DNA from: Flectonema sp. DT1601
Lineage: Eukaryota > Euglenozoa > Diplonemea > Diplonemida > Diplonemidae
NCBI GenBank assembly: GCA_964019425.1
Contig: OZ025798.1
Coordinates: forward strand, 248,001-312,000
Reading direction: 5' to 3'
DNA length: 64,000 nt
Part shown: positions 11,180 through 24,660 of the stretch, piece after piece
Position numbering within the stretch: position 1 is the stretch's first letter
Layout: each line of letters starts with the position of its first letter
Notes under the pieces: generated by a model
The model's input: only the letters and a program-made list of their open reading frames with translations
What the model was told of the DNA's origin: nothing
Databases searched by the model: none
Position numbers and translations under genes: made by a program

Positions 11180-13587
11180 TCACTTGGAAATCAGGTGGTT
11201 TGGTATACAGATCACGTTTCCGACACCAGTTCCATTCTCAACATAGCATCCGTAACCAGGTCCCATCAACCTTTTGGTACCGTCAGCACCTCTTGCCATA
11301 TCCCAGGTGTCCATTAAACCACAAATTGTCGCGGCACAAGTGATCATTGTTTCCGTGTCGGCTGGTGTCCATCCCAAATTGCAGCTCGATGATTGCCTGA
11401 TGATTGTCAGAGAAGAGCAAGGTACCGATGGTGGTGGAGTAGGTGCTGGAACTGGAGTTGTGTTGTTTGGCATACAGATTATGTCTGCGGCACCACCACT
11501 CTCAACATAGCATCCGTAACCAGGTCCCACCAACCTTTTGGTAAGGTCAGCACCTCTTGCCATATCCCAGGTGTCCATTAAACCACAAATTGTCGCGGCA
11601 CAATTAGTCATTGTTTCCGTGTTTGCAGGGTTCATTCCCGAATTGCAGCTCGATGATTCTCTGATGATTGACAGCGAAGAGCAAGGTACTGACGGTGGTG
11701 GAGTAGGTGCTGGTGGTGGTGGAGTAGGTGCTGGAACTGGAGTTGTGTTGTTTGGCATACAGATTATGTCTGCGGCACCACCACTCTCAACATAGCATCC
11801 GTAACCAGGTCCCAACAACCTTTTGGTACCGTCAGCACCTCTTGCCATATCCCAGGTGTCCATTAAACCACAAATTGTTGCGGCACAATTAGTCATTGTT
11901 TCCGTGTCTGCTGGTTTCATTCCCGAATTGCAGCTCGATGATTGCCTGACGATACTCAGTGAGCTGCAATTAAAAGCAGTCTGTTTGTATTTTAATAACA
12001 CCCGACAATACCGATACTAAATTCAGACTGTTAGTTGGTAAGAAACTCTTGTTGTACAAACTAACTAAGTAACCCTTCCACACAACAACAAATCATTTCA
12101 ATAAGGAAGGGAATGATGAAATAATAAACATACCGAAGACGCAAACAAACCGATAACAACAACAAAAGTCTTCATCTTATTTATTTACTGTCATCAGGAG
12201 GTAAAAAAGATGCTCAAGGAAGAACAAAGGCAACATGCAACTATAAATAGGGTTGCTTCACATAACTACTCACTTTAAATAGGAATCCACGTCGGTCAAT
12301 ACTATAAATACCATTAACTTGCTGTCAATGCGTAGGCCACGTGCTTCAGGTTGAACAGAATCAGGAGGGGAGGAGGTGAGTACAGCCTAATTGAAGCAAA
12401 GCTTCTGATGATTGAAATACTATTACCACCACCACCTGTTATTTTAGGAATTTAATCAGAATGAAAATAAAAAGTTACAACAAGAATAAGAATTCAGCCA
12501 AACTTAACTTTCCTTTTACTTTCTTACTCATTCATTTTGTGTGCCATCCAGTAGCCTGTGAAAGGAATAGGTTAGGTTAAGTTAAACTGTCACAATTCTC
12601 TTTCTTCTGAACAGGTTTATCTGTACAAGAAGAAAAAAAAAAGGGAGGAAAAAAAGGAAACAAGAATAGAATGTGTTTCCAGCATTTGAAAAAGAAGATG
12701 GAGAAAACATTAAATAAATCTTTCTGCTGTTCTGTTTCTTCAAAAGCAAGGGAGATGCTGTCTTGTCCTACTCAACAAAGGGACAGCTTAACTTAGTTGG
12801 TGTTTGTAAGTTAGTATATGAGATCACTAAGATAATGTATTAAATCAAAATATATATAAAAAAGGAAAGCCCTCGCAACACATTGTTCTGCTGTTCCGTA
12901 AAACACTTGTGGTGGAATACCTAGTTTCAGGTCTTAATCTTATACTATACTTGGTAAGTTGGTAGTATTTAGAATATGAGATACTGTTAATAGTTATCAG
13001 TCAATCAAAAAAACAATAGAACGCAACAATTCGTAGGACAACAAACAAATAATGGTTGGTTGAGCTTAAATTAACTTCCTCAATCCTCTTCAGCAAAGAA
13101 AGTACGGGGGAACACTGCGGTGTCAAGCCTGTCTACTTTAATGAACAAGGCTAAACTTCGAATTCCCGTGCCAAATGTTAATGAAATATCGGATCTCAAC
13201 ACAAACGTTTCTGAAATGGACAGCTCCACACACGAAAGTATTCGAAATGGATGCAAAGAAAAAAGAAAAAGGAAAAAAATCTGTTTTCCTTTGGGATTAT
13301 TGTTTTAAAGAGGAACAAGTATGAAGAAGTGATCCAAATCCCTTAAAAATATTCAAAACAGAATATAATTCGTTAGTCAGGTGACGATTCACTGAAGACC
13401 AACAATATTGAATCGAAACAACGATGAGAGGAATAGAGAGGAAAGCTGTGCTATTAAGACATTAATTTGATTTTATCAGAACTGCAACACAGAACTTCAC
13501 AACAGTGAAGTGTCAAATGTTACTGAAATGTCGGATTACAACACAAACGATTCCGGAAGAGAAATTAATAAAAAAGAAATCCGCTGG
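10600..13587. repeat. Segmental duplication A, about 3 kb, copy 1 of 2
   Basis: Nearly identical to about 21,683-24,660, covering the 3' flank, copy 4 (respectively copy 8), the promoter and the long spacer. At 13,588 the homology breaks off (GCTGGT joined to AATATTAATTGG), where the other copy continues for about 600 further bases. Confidence 0.8.
11180..12175 (-). CDS. Array copy 4: secreted six-cysteine multidomain protein, 3 domains
   Basis: Exon 1 is 12134-12175 and exon 2 is 11180-11980, with a standard 153-nt intron. The product is 280 residues with the common MKTFVVVIGLFASS signal. It is nearly identical to copy 8, differing at one visible residue (MTNC here, MSNC there, in domain 2). 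Domains 1 and 2 end in ESGGAADIICMPN; domain 2 has the unusual NPANTETM and GADLTKRLV; domain 3 ends in ENGTGVGNVICIPN. The linker between domains 2 and 3 is short (PAPTPPPSVP). Stop TGA at 11180. Confidence 0.85.
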
Positions 13588-13778
13588 TAATATTAATTGG
13601 TTAATAAATTTAAACTAGGAACTATGATCATGCTTCAATGATTCACTGTTACCTAACTAAACTTATCGCTATTGATCGAAACAATAATGAGACGAATAGA
13701 GAGGAAAGGCACGCTATTAAGATATTAAATTGATTTTATCAGAACTACAACACAGAATGTCACAACAGTGAAGTTCTC
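12176..13778. repeat. Array spacer 4 (long type, internally deleted)
   Basis: No gene. It carries the class I promoter, the common block, the long spacer path and a gene-less copy of the 3' flank at about 13,410-13,510. The spacer jumps at 13,588 directly into the 3' flank of copy 5. Confidence 0.65.
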
Positions 13779-15086
13779 TCACTTGGAAATCAGGTGGTTT
13801 GGTATACAGATCGCATCTCCGGCACCAGTTCCATTCTCAAAGTAGCATCCGTAACCAGATCCCATCAACCTTTTGGTGTCGTCAGCACCTCTTGCCGAAT
13901 CCCAGACGCCCATTAAACCACAAATTACTATAGCACAATTAGTCACTGTTTCCGCGTCTGCTAGTGTCCATCCCTGATTGCAGCTCGATGATTGCCTGAC
14001 GATTGTCAAATATAAGCAAGGAACCGATGGTGGTGGAGTAGGTGCTGGTGGTGGAGGAGTAGGTGCTGGAACTGGAGTTGTGTTGTTTGGCATACAGATC
14101 ATGTCTGTGGCACCAATTCCATCCTCAACAAAGCATCCGTAACCAGATCCCACCAACCTTTTGTCCCCGTCAGCACCTCTTGCCGTATCATAGGTGCCCA
14201 TTATACTACAAATTATTCCAGAACACCTATTTATTGTGTCCGAATCTGCTGGTGTCCATCCCGAATTGCAGCTCGATGAAAAAGTGTTGACCGTCAGAGA
14301 AGAGCAAGATACCGATGGTGGTGGAGTAGGTACTGACGGTGGTGGAGTAGGTGCTGGAACTGCAGTTGTGTTGTTTGGCATACAGATCATGTCTGTGGCA
14401 CCACTTCCATCCTCAACAATACATCCGTAACCAGGTCCCACCAATCTTTTGGTATTGTCAGCACCTCTTGCCACACCCCAGTTGTCCATTTTACCACAAA
14501 TTGTTGCAACACAATTACTCATTATTTCCGTGTCTACTGGTGTCCATCCCAGATTGCAGCTCGATGATTGCCTGACGATTGACAGCGAATAGCAAGGTAC
14601 CGATGGTGGCGGAGTAGGTGCTGGTGGTGGCGGTGTTGGTGCTGGAACTGGAGTTGTGTTGTTTGGCATACAGATCAAGTCTCTGGCACCACCACTCGCA
14701 ACATAGCATCCGAAACTAGATCCCATTAACATTCTGGTACTGTCAGCACCTCTTGCCGTACCCCAGCTACCCATTAAACCACAAATTGTTGCAGCACACA
14801 TATTTATTGTTTCCGTGTCTGCTGGTTTCATTCCCGAATTGCAGCTCAATGATTGCCTGACGATACTCAGTGAGCTGCAATCAAAAGCAGTCTGTTTGTA
14901 TTTTAATAACACCCGACAATACCGATACTAAATTCAGACTGTTAGTTGGTACGAAACTCTTGTTGTACAAACTAACTAAGTAACCCTTCCACACAACAAC
15001 AAATCATTTCAATAAGGAAGGGAATGATGAAATAATAAACATACCGAAGACGCAAACAAACCGATAACAACAACAAAAGTCTTCAT
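13779..15086 (-). CDS. Array copy 5: secreted six-cysteine multidomain protein, 4 domains
   Basis: Exon 1 is 15045-15086 and exon 2 is 13779-14891, with a 153-nt intron. The product is 384 residues. Subfamily 5/9/11/13: domain 1 has the divergent GSSFGCYVASGGARD ending, domain 2 starts CYSLSIVRQ and has GKMDNWGVARGAD, domain 3 is of the IICSIMGTYDTA type, and domain 4 starts CLYLTIVRQ and ends FENGTGAGDAICIPN. The linker between domains 2 and 3 reads TPPPSVPTPPPSVS. An R-to-L change (IVRQSLSC) marks the first domain. Four of the domains keep all six cysteines. Confidence 0.85.
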
Positions 15087-17443
15087 CTTATTTATTTACT
15101 GTCATCAGGAGGTAAAAAAGATACTCAAGGAAGAACAAAGGCAACATGCAACTATAAATAGGGTTGCTTCACATAACTACTCACTTTAAATAGGAATCCA
15201 CGTCGGTCAATACTATAAATACCATTTTCAGGAATCAGGAGGGGAGGAAGTGAGTACAGCCTAATTGAAGCAAAGCTTCTGATGATTGAAATACTATTAC
15301 CACCACCACCTGTTATTTTAGGAATTTAATCAGAATGAAAATAAAAAGTTACAACAAGAAAAAGAATTCAGCCAAACTTAACTTTCCTTTTACTTTCTTA
15401 CTCATTCATTTTGTGTGCCATCCAGTAGCCTGTGAAAGGAATAGGTTAGGTTAAGTTAAACTGTCACAATTCTCTTTCTACTGAACAGGTTTATCTGTAC
15501 AAGAAGAAAAAAAAAGGGAGGAAAAAAAGGAAACAAGAATAGAATGTGTTTCCAGAATTTGAAAAAGAAGATAGAGAAAACATTAAATAAATCTTTCTGC
15601 TGTTCTGTTTCTTCAAAAGCAAGGGAGATGCTGTCTTGTCCTACTCAACAAAGGGACAGCTTAACTTAGTTGGTGTTTGTAAGTTAGTATATGAGATCAC
15701 TAAGATAATGTATTAAATCAAAATATATATAAAAAAGGAAAGCCCTCGCAACACATTGTTCTGCTGTTCCGTAAAACACTTGTGGTGGAATACCTAGTTT
15801 CAGGTCTTAATCTTATACTTGGTAACTTGGAAAGAAAAAAGAAAATAATCCGTTTTACTTTGGGATTTTCGTTTTTTTCTCCTTTTAAAGAGGTACAAGT
15901 CCAGCTTTCCGCCTCGCCTAGCTTATTAGACTATCGAACAAAATTAATAAAATATTAAATAGAAATAAAAAAATAAAATAAATAAAAAATCAATAAAATT
16001 AAAACAGGATAAAATAGTTACCCTGATAATATACTAAAGCACTCGCAGAGCATTAAATATTAACGCTAGGTTGGTAGCTCAACGTTATCGATCGAAACAA
16101 TAATGAGAGGAATAGAGAGGAAAGGTACGCTATTAAGATATTAAATTCATTTTATCAGAACTACAACACAGAATGTCACAACAGTGAAATTCCAAATGTT
16201 ACTGAAAGGCAGGAACTCAACACAAACATTTCCGTAACGGACAGCACATGCGAGAGTTTCCGACATAGACAGCAAAAAAAAAAAAAAAAAATCGGCCTGT
16301 CTACTCATCGCGTTCGCACTTCTTAGCAAACAGACCACGTCAATATGGTTTTATCTTTTACCATTTAACACGTTATTTTACCCAACGTTACTATGATGAG
16401 GGCTCCAGGAGGGTAACTCACAGCAACAGAGGGCCTCATCCGTAACAGTTTCCGAAGACTCCGTATGGATTGTTGAATTAGCTTCAGCTGAAGGGATGTA
16501 ATTTATCTTATATGATTAATGGACACCTACCTTCAGCTTTCCACTTTGCCTAGGTTATTAAACCCAATTAATAAAAATATAAAAATAAAAATACATAAAA
16601 AAATACACACGTGTGACACACAAAAAATTCTTAGAGCATTAAAAATTAATCGAACCACACTGGATCGATCCGAGTAACTTCAGAAGACATAATCTTCTCC
16701 AGCAGGTATGAATTAAAATAGTTTGCACTCTAAAAAAATAAATAAATATTACATGTTTGAACGCTTCAAGGGGAAAAACAATAATGAATTACTACTACCT
16801 AAAGCGTCTAACACGAGATCGAAAAAAAAACAACGAAGGCCGATTCTGCCAACTTAGCATCCCAAATTATCGACGGGAAAGTATTGTCGACAACTTGGGC
16901 CGCAAAATTGAACTTGGCTTTAACTTAAACTAAACAAAAAAAAAAAAAACACAAACAAGTATCATATTATTACTATTTTGCACGAAACCGAGTAAACCAA
17001 CTAAAACTGATTAAGCTAAAGGAGGTTAAGGTGTGCTGCTAACATTCTTTTTTCGTTCTTACAATACTTGTTAAATGCAAAAAGAAATTATCAAATATCT
17101 GCTGCTCACAAGATTACCAAAGTAAAAATTTCTCCATGATCAGGAATTATTCTTGTACGAGGATAATCTTGTGAAATTAAGATTTTGAAAAGTGTGTAAA
17201 AGAAATTACTCATAAGACAACAATGCCCTTTATTCTTAAAATTTTTCGCTTTATTTTCGAATTCCTTCAAACGAGTTCCCCAAAACAAGTATGAAGAAAT
17301 CCGCTAAAAACATTCAAAACGGATTGGTTAATAAATTTAAACTAGGAACTATGATCGTACTTCAATGATTCACTGTTACCTAACTAAACTTATCGCTATT
17401 GATCGCAACAATGATGAGAGGAATAGAGAGGAAAGGCAGGCTA
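15087..17443. repeat. Array spacer 5 (short-path type with scar)
   Basis: No gene. The class I promoter is followed by a roughly 30-bp deletion near 15,224 (CCATTTTCAGGAATCAGG), also seen after copies 9, 10, 11 and 13. The common block follows, then the second copy of the 5740-7440 segment. That segment holds a gene-less 3' flank (about 16,089-16,190), poly-A (16,274-16,291), the hairpin block (about 16,370-16,530) and a retroelement scar. Confidence 0.65.
16910..17085. mobile_element. Scar of a VIPER-like element, second copy
   Basis: Same joined-flank structure as at 6846-7023, inside the duplicated spacer segment. It descends from the same event by duplication rather than from a separate insertion. 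Confidence 0.6.
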
Positions 17444-18793
17444 TTAAGGCAATAAATTGATTTTATCAGAATGCCACAACAGTGAAGTTTTCTGCTTAGA
17501 AATCAGGTGGCTTGGCATACAGATCATGTCTCCGGCACCAGTTCCATCCTCAACATAGCATCCGTAACCATGTCCCATCAACCTTTTGTTCCCGTCAGCA
17601 CCTCTTGCCAAATCCCAAGTGTTCATCATATTACAAATTGTTGTAGCACAATTCATCATTGTTTCCGTGTCTGCAGGTTTCATTCCCGAATTGCAACTCG
17701 ATGATTGCCTGATGATTGACAGCGAAGAGCAAGGTACCGATGGTGGTGGAGTAGGTGCTGGTGGTGGTGGAGTAGGTGCTGGAACTGGAGTTGTGTTGTT
17801 TGGCATACAGATCATGTCTCCGGCACCAGTTCCATCCTCAACATAGCATCCGTAACCATGTCCCATCAACCTTTTGTCCCCGTCAGCACCTCTTGCCAAA
17901 TCCCAAGTGTTCATCATATTACAAATTGTTGTAGCACAATTCATCATTGTTTCCGTGTCTGCAGGTTTCATTCCCGAATTGCAGCTCGATGATTGCCTGA
18001 TGATTGACAGCGAAGAGCAAGGTACTGATGGTGGTGGAGTAGGTGCTGGTGGTGGTGGAGTAGGTGCTGGAACTGGAGTTGTGTTGTTTGGCATACAGAT
18101 CATGTCTCCGGCCCCGGTTCCATCCTCAACATAGCATCCGTAACCATGTCCCATCAACCTTTTGTTCCCGTCAGCACCTCTTGCCAAATCCCAGGTGTTC
18201 ATCATATTACAAATTGTTGTAGCACAATTCATCATTGTTTCCGTGTCTGCTGGTTTCATTCCCGAATTGCAGCTCGATGATTGCCTGATGATTGACAGCG
18301 AAGAGCAAAGTACCGATGGTGGCGGAGTAGGTGCTGGTGGTGGTGGTGTTGGTGCTGGAACTGGAGTTGTGTTATTTGGCATACAGATCATGTCTCCGGC
18401 ACCAGTTCCATCCTCAACAAAGCATCCGTAACCATGTCCCATTAATCTTTTGTCCCCGTCAGCACCTCTTGCCAAATCCCAGGTGTTCATCATATTACAA
18501 ATTGTTGTAGCACAATTCATCATTGTTTCCGTGTCTGCTGGTTTCATTCCCGAATTGCAGCTCGATGATTGCCTGACGATACTCAGTGAGCTGCAATCAA
18601 AAGCAGTCTGTTTGTATTTTAATAACACCCGATACTAAATTCAGACTGTTAGTTGGTACGAAACTCTTGTTGTACAAACTAACTAAGTAACCCTTCCACA
18701 CAACAACAAATCATTTCAATAAGGAAGGGAATGATGAAATAATAAACATACCGAAGACACAAACAAACCGATAACAACAACAAAAGTCTTCAT
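17444..18793 (-). CDS. Array copy 6: secreted six-cysteine multidomain protein, 4 domains
   Basis: Exon 1 is 18752-18793 and exon 2 is 17444-18607. The intron (18608-18751) is 144 nt because nine bases near its 3' end are missing; both splice sites remain. The product is 401 residues. The signal peptide has Ala-to-Val (MKTFVVVIGLFVSS). The four units are of the copy-3 type, and the product shares the C-terminal read-through tail QKTSLLWHSDKINLLP and the TAA stop. Linker 1 has SVLCSS in place of SVPCSS. Coding sequence is subfamily 3/6/12 but the promoter is class I. Confidence 0.85.
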
Positions 18794-19663
18794 CTTATTT
18801 ATTTACTGTCATCAGGAGGTAAAAAAAGATACTCAAGGAAGAACAAAGGCAACATGCAACTATAAATAGGGTTGCTTCACATAACTACTCACTTTAAATA
18901 GGAATCCACGTCGGTCAATACTATAAATACCATTAACTTGCTGTCAAGGCGTAGGCCACGTGCTTCAGGTTGAACAGAATCAGGAGGGGAGGAAGTGAGT
19001 ACAGAGTACAATACCACGTGCTTCAGGTTGAACAATCCACTGTTATAAAACAGCTTGTTTGTTTGTTTGTTTGTTCTTTTTTTCTAACAGTAAGCAGAAA
19101 GAACAATCTTCTCTTTCGCAATAGTACTGACCTTAAAGAACAAGAATGATTCCGGCAAAATGTCAGATCACAACACAAAAGTTTCCGAAACAGACAGCAA
19201 AAAAAAAGAAAATTCAAGAAGCATTTTTCTAAGTGACGCTGGTTGTCACTTAAAATCAGCCACACAGAATAATTTTGGATTTGAATTCGCTTGGCTTTTG
19301 AGTCCTGGTGCGGAACTTTTTTTAAAATTTAAAAACCCTTGAATTCCTTTTTTTCTCCCATTTTTTTCATTAAATGGGAAATAAAGTTGGATATAAAAAA
19401 AATAGCGCTTTAATTCTGTTTAATTTTGCAATTCCCCTTTGAAAAGAATACAGGTATGAAGAAATATGATTCAAGTCCCTAAAGATATTCTGCCAAAGAT
19501 TATTCGTTACTCAGGTGAAACTGATGCACCCTTTTCACCAACAAAACTTATCGCTATTGATCGAAACAATGATGAGAGGAATAGAGAGGAAAGGCACGCT
19601 ATTAAGATATTAAATTGATTTTATCAGAACTGCAACACAGAATGTCACAACAGTGAAGTTCTC
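18794..19663. repeat. Array spacer 6 (unique middle part)
   Basis: No gene. The class I promoter ends in a local duplication: CCACGTGCTTCAGGTTGAAC appears at about 18,956 and again at about 19,014. Bases about 19,030-19,500 are not seen elsewhere in the window and include a GTTT microsatellite (about 19,048-19,073). From about 19,540 the conserved 3' flank of copy 7 begins. Confidence 0.6.
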
Positions 19664-20665
19664 TCACTTGGAAATCACGTGGTTTGGCATACAGATCATG
19701 TCTGTGGCACCAAATTCATCCTCAACATAGCATCCGTAACCAGAACCCATCAACCTTTTAGTATCGTCAGCACCTCTTGCCATATCCCAGGTGTCCATTA
19801 AACCACAAATTGTTGCAGCACACTTAGTCATTGTTTCCGTGTCTGCTGGTTTCATTCCCCAACTGCAGATCGATGATTGCCTGACGATTGACAGCGAAGA
19901 GCAAGGTACCGATGGTGGCGGAGTAGGTGCTGGTGGTGGTTGAGTAGGTGCTGGAACTGGAGTTGTGTTGTTCGACATACAGATGATACTTCCCGCACCA
20001 CTTCCATTCTCAACAATGCATCCGTAACCCAATCCCATAAATCGTTTGCTAGGGTCAGCACCTCTTGCCATATCCCAGGTGCCCATCAAATCACAAATAG
20101 TTCTCGAACAAGCAGTCATGGTGTCCGTGTCTGCTGGCCTCAATCCCGAATCGCACACCATCGAATGCTGCTTAACCATCACGTGGGAGCAATTTGGAGC
20201 TGGTGGTGTTGGAGTTGGAGTTGGAGTTGGGGTTGGTACCGGTGGAGGTGTTGGAGGGTGGCTTGGCATACAGATCATGTCTGTGGCACCAAATTCATTA
20301 TCCTCAACATAGCATCCGTAACCAGAACCCATCAATCTTTTGCCCCCGTCAGCACCTCTTGCCATATCCCAGGTGTCCATTAAACCACAAATTGTTGTAG
20401 CACAATTCATCATTGTTTCCGTGACTGCTGGTGTCCATCCCAAATTGCAGCTCGATGATTGCCTGACGATACTCAGTGAGCTGCAATCAAAAGCAGTCTG
20501 TTTGTATTTTAATAACACCCGACAATACCGATACTAAATTCAGACTGTTAGTTGGTACGAAACTCTTGTTGTCAATAACAAATCATTTCAATAAGGAAGG
20601 GAATGATGAAATAATAAACATACCGAAGACGCAAACAAACCGATAACAACAACAAAAGTTTTCAT
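19664..20665 (-). CDS. Array copy 7: secreted six-cysteine multidomain protein, 3 domains, divergent middle domain
   Basis: Exon 1 is 20624-20665 and exon 2 is 19664-20497. The intron is only 126 nt (20498-20623), having lost the CAAACTAACTAAGTAACC stretch. The product is 291 residues. The middle domain is unlike those of other copies except copy 14: it starts NCSHVMVKQHSMVCDSGLRP, has CSRTICDLM, GADPSKRFMGLGYGC and ends IICMSN, yet keeps the six cysteines. It is preceded by an alternating PTPTPTPTPT linker. Domains 1 and 3 are of the common type. The promoter is class II. Confidence 0.85.
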
Positions 20666-22261
20666 CTTATTTATTTACTGTCATCAGGAGGTAAAAAAGA
20701 TACTCAAGGAAGAACTAAGTAACCTTAAACAGGAATCCATTTCAGTACTGGGGCAACATAAACAAAAATGGTTACGTGCTAAAATTAAAATCCTCTTCTT
20801 CAGCGAAGAAAGTACGGGAGACACTGCGGTGTCAGACTTGTTTACTTTAATGAAAAAGTCCAAACTTCGAATTCCCGTGCCAAAAGTTGCTGAAATATCG
20901 GATCTCAACAAAAACGTTTCTAAAATGGACAGCTACACGCACACGAAAGTATTCGGGATGCATGCAGAGAAAAAGAAGAATAAAATCTGTTTTATTTTTG
21001 GAATTCTATACTAGTTTGAAGAAATGATTAAAATCCCTTAAAAATATTCAAAAAAAAGAAAATAATTCGTTACTCAGGTAACAATTCACTGTTGATCAAC
21101 AAGAACTATCAATCGAAGTAATGATGAGAGGAATAGAGATAGAGGAATGGAACGTTATTCAGAGTTCAAATACAGTCATCAGAACGGAAGCACAGATCAT
21201 GTGAATGAGCGAAGTGACAAATGTTACTTCACTTCTAAACAAACAGACCACGTCAAAAAGGATTTATCTTTTACTATTTAACACACAGTCCAGTAGTTAT
21301 TTTATCCAACGTTACTATGATGAGGGCTCCAGGAGGGTAACTCACAGCAACAGAGGGCCTCATCCGTAACAGTTTCAGAAGACTCCGTATGGATTGTTGA
21401 ATTAGCTTCAGCTGAAGGGATGTAATTTATCTTATATGATTAATGGACACCCATCTTCAGCTTTCCACTTTGCCTAGGTTATTAAATTACTGAACTTGAA
21501 CGAAATACTTAAAAAATAAAAGTTAAAAACACTACACACTCGTGACAAACTAAAAACTCATAGAGCATCAAACATCAATGCTAAATTAGAAGCCCTCTTC
21601 TTCAATCGAACCACACTGGATCGATCCGAGTAACTTCAGAAGACATAATCTCCTCCAGGAATGAACCAAAGTAGTTTGCATTTTAACAAACACAAAAAAT
21701 ACACATCATATATCTTTGAAATGAACAATTACAACAATGGATATTGCTACCCAAAGCGCCCGACACGAGTCTTGCTCATATCGAAAACAATAGCGAAGGC
21801 CGAGCAGATTGTGAGAACTTGGGCTGCAAATAAAAAGATCACAAGATTACTAAAGGAAACTCCCAGTAGATAACAGTATTTCCTTGATCAGGAATTCTTC
21901 TTGCTGGAGGAAACTCTTGTGAAATTAAGCTTTTTGAAAGTATGCGAAAAGAATTACTCATAAGACAACAATGCCCTTTATTCTTAACGGTTTCCGCTTT
22001 TTATTCGAATTCCTTCAAACGGGTCCCGCATACAAATATAAAGAAATCCACTAATAACATTCAAAATGTATAATATTAATTGGTTAATAAATTTAAACCA
22101 GGAACTATGATCATGCTTCAATGATTCACTGTTACCTAACTAAACTTATCGCTATTGATCGAAACAATAATGAGAGGAATAGAGAGGAAAGGTACGTAAT
22201 CAAGACATTAAATTGATTTTATCAGAACTACAACACAGAATGTCACAACAGTGAAGTTCTC
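20666..22261. repeat. Array spacer 7
   Basis: No gene. The class II upstream region comes first, then a strongly diverged gene-less 3' flank (about 21,111-21,215) and the hairpin block (about 21,300-21,440). A stretch at 21,531-21,650 matching the left window edge follows, and from about 21,683 segmental duplication A begins. Confidence 0.6.
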
Positions 22262-24660
22262 TCACTTGGAAATCAGGTGGTTTGGTATACAGATCACGTT
22301 TCCGACACCAGTTCCATTCTCAACATAGCATCCGTAACCAGGTCCCATCAACCTTTTGGTACCGTCAGCACCTCTTGCCATATCCCAGGTGTCCATTAAA
22401 CCACAAATTGTCGCGGCACAAGTAATCATTGTTTCCGTGTCGGCTGGTGTCCATCCCAAATTGCAGCTCGATGATTGCCTGATGATTGTCAGAGAAGAGC
22501 AAGGTACCGATGGTGGTGGAGTAGGTGCTGGAACTGGAGTTGTGTTGTTTGGCATACAGATTATGTCTGCGGCACCACCACTCTCAACATAGCATCCGTA
22601 ACCAGGTCCCACCAACCTTTTGGTAAGGTCAGCACCTCTTGCCATATCCCAGGTGTCCATTAAACCACAAATTGTCGCGGCACAATTACTCATTGTTTCC
22701 GTGTTTGCAGGGTTCATTCCCGAATTGCAGCTCGATGATTCTCTGATGATTGACAGCGAAGAGCAAGGTACTGACGGTGGTGGAGTAGGTGCTGGTGGTG
22801 GTGGAGTAGGTGCTGGAACTGGAGTTGTGTTGTTTGGCATACAGATTATGTCTGCGGCACCACCACTCTCAACATAGCATCCGTAACCAGGTCCCAACAA
22901 CCTTTTGGTACCGTCAGCACCTCTTGCCATATCCCAGGTGTCCATTAAACCACAAATTGTTGCGGCACAATTAGTCATTGTTTCCGTGTCTGCTGGTTTC
23001 ATTCCCGAATTGCAGCTCGATGATTGCCTGACGATACTCAGTGAGCTGCAATTAAAAGCAGTCTGTTTGTATTTTAATAACACCCGACAATACCGATACT
23101 AAATTCAGACTGTTAGTTGGTACGAAACTCTTGTTGTACAAACTAACTAAGTAACCCTTCCACACAATAACAAATCATTTAAATAAGGAAGGGAATGATG
23201 AAATAATAAACATACCGAAGACGCAAACAAACCGATAACAACAACAAAAGTCTTCATCTTATTTATTTACTGTCATCAGGAGGTAAAAAAAGATACTCAA
23301 GGAAGAACAAAGGCAACATGCAACTATAAATAGGGTTGCTTCACATAACTACTCACTTTAAATAGGAATCCACGTCGGTCAATACTATAAATACCATTAA
23401 CTTGCTGTCAAGGCGTAGGCCACGTGCTTCAGGTTGAACAGAATCAGGAGGGGAGGAGGTGAGTGCAGCCTAATTGAAGCAAAGATTCTGATGATTAAAA
23501 TACTATTACCACCACCACCTGTTATTTTAGGAATTTAATCAGAATGAAAATAAAAAGTTACAACAAGAAAAAGAATTCAGCCAAACTTAACTTTCCTTTT
23601 ACTTTCCTACTCATTCATTTTGTGTGCCATCCAGTAGCCTGTGAAAGGAATAGGTTAGGTTAAGTTAAACTGTCACAATTCTCTTTCTTCTGAACAGGTT
23701 TATCTGTACAAGAAGAAAAAAAAAGGGAGGAAAAAAAGGAAACAAGAAAAGAATGTGTTTCCAGCATTTGAAAAAGAAGATAGAGAAAACATTAAATAAA
23801 TCTTTCTGCTGTTCTGTTTCTTCAAAAGCAAGGGAGATGCCGTCTTGTCCTACTCAACAAAGGGACAGCTTAACTTAGTTGGTGTTAGTTAGTATATGAG
23901 ATCACTAAGATAATGTATTAAATCAAAATATATATAAAAAAGGAAAGCCCTCGCAACACATTGTTCTGCTGTTCCGTAAAACACTTGTGGTGGAATACCT
24001 AGTTTCAGGTCTTAATCTTATACTATACTTGGTAAGTTGGTAGTATTTAGAATATGAGATACTGTTAATAGTATAATACAGTCAATCAAAAAAACAATAG
24101 AACGCAACAATTCGTAGGACAACAAACAAATAATGGTTGGTTGAGCTTAAATTAACTTCCTCAATCCTCTTCAGCGAAGAAAGTACGGGGGAACACTGCG
24201 GTGTCAAGCCTGTCTACTTTAATGAACAAGGCTAAACTTCGAATTCCCGTGCCAAATGTTAATGAAATATCGGATCTCAACACAAACGTTTCTGAAATGG
24301 ACAGCTCCACACACGAAAGTATTCGAAATGGATGCAAAGAAAAAAGAAAAAGGAAAAAAATCTGTTTTCCTTTGGGATTATTGTTTTAAAGAGGAACAAG
24401 TATGAAGAAGTGATCCAAATCCCTTAAAAATATTCAAAACAGAATATAATTCGTTAGTCAGGTGACGATTCACTGAAGACCAACAATATTGAATCGAAAC
24501 AACGATGAGGAATAGAGAGGAAAGCTGTGCTATTAAGACATTAATTTGATTTTATCAGAACTGCAACACAGAACGTCACAACAGTGAAGTGTCAAATGTT
24601 ACTGAAATGTCGGATTACAACACAAACGATTCCGGTAGAGAAATAAATAAAAAAGAAATC
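21683..24660. repeat. Segmental duplication A, copy 2 of 2
   Basis: Near-identical to 10,600-13,587, including copy 8 (partner of copy 4). It shows that multi-kilobase units, not only coding domains, are being duplicated. Confidence 0.8.
22262..23257 (-). CDS. Array copy 8: secreted six-cysteine multidomain protein, 3 domains
   Basis: Exon 1 is 23216-23257 and exon 2 is 22262-23062, with a 153-nt intron. The product is 280 residues, identical to copy 4 except for Thr-to-Ser in MSNC of domain 2. It lies in the second copy of segmental duplication A, so it is a very recent paralogue. Intron and exon 1 are intact and the promoter is class I. Confidence 0.85.

Noticed and set aside
13120-13308. 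Plus-strand frame of 62 codons recurring in several spacers (MNKAKLRIPVPNV type)
   Set aside because: It recurs because the spacer is duplicated; related spacers break it, and no start context, domain or flanking gene structure supports it.
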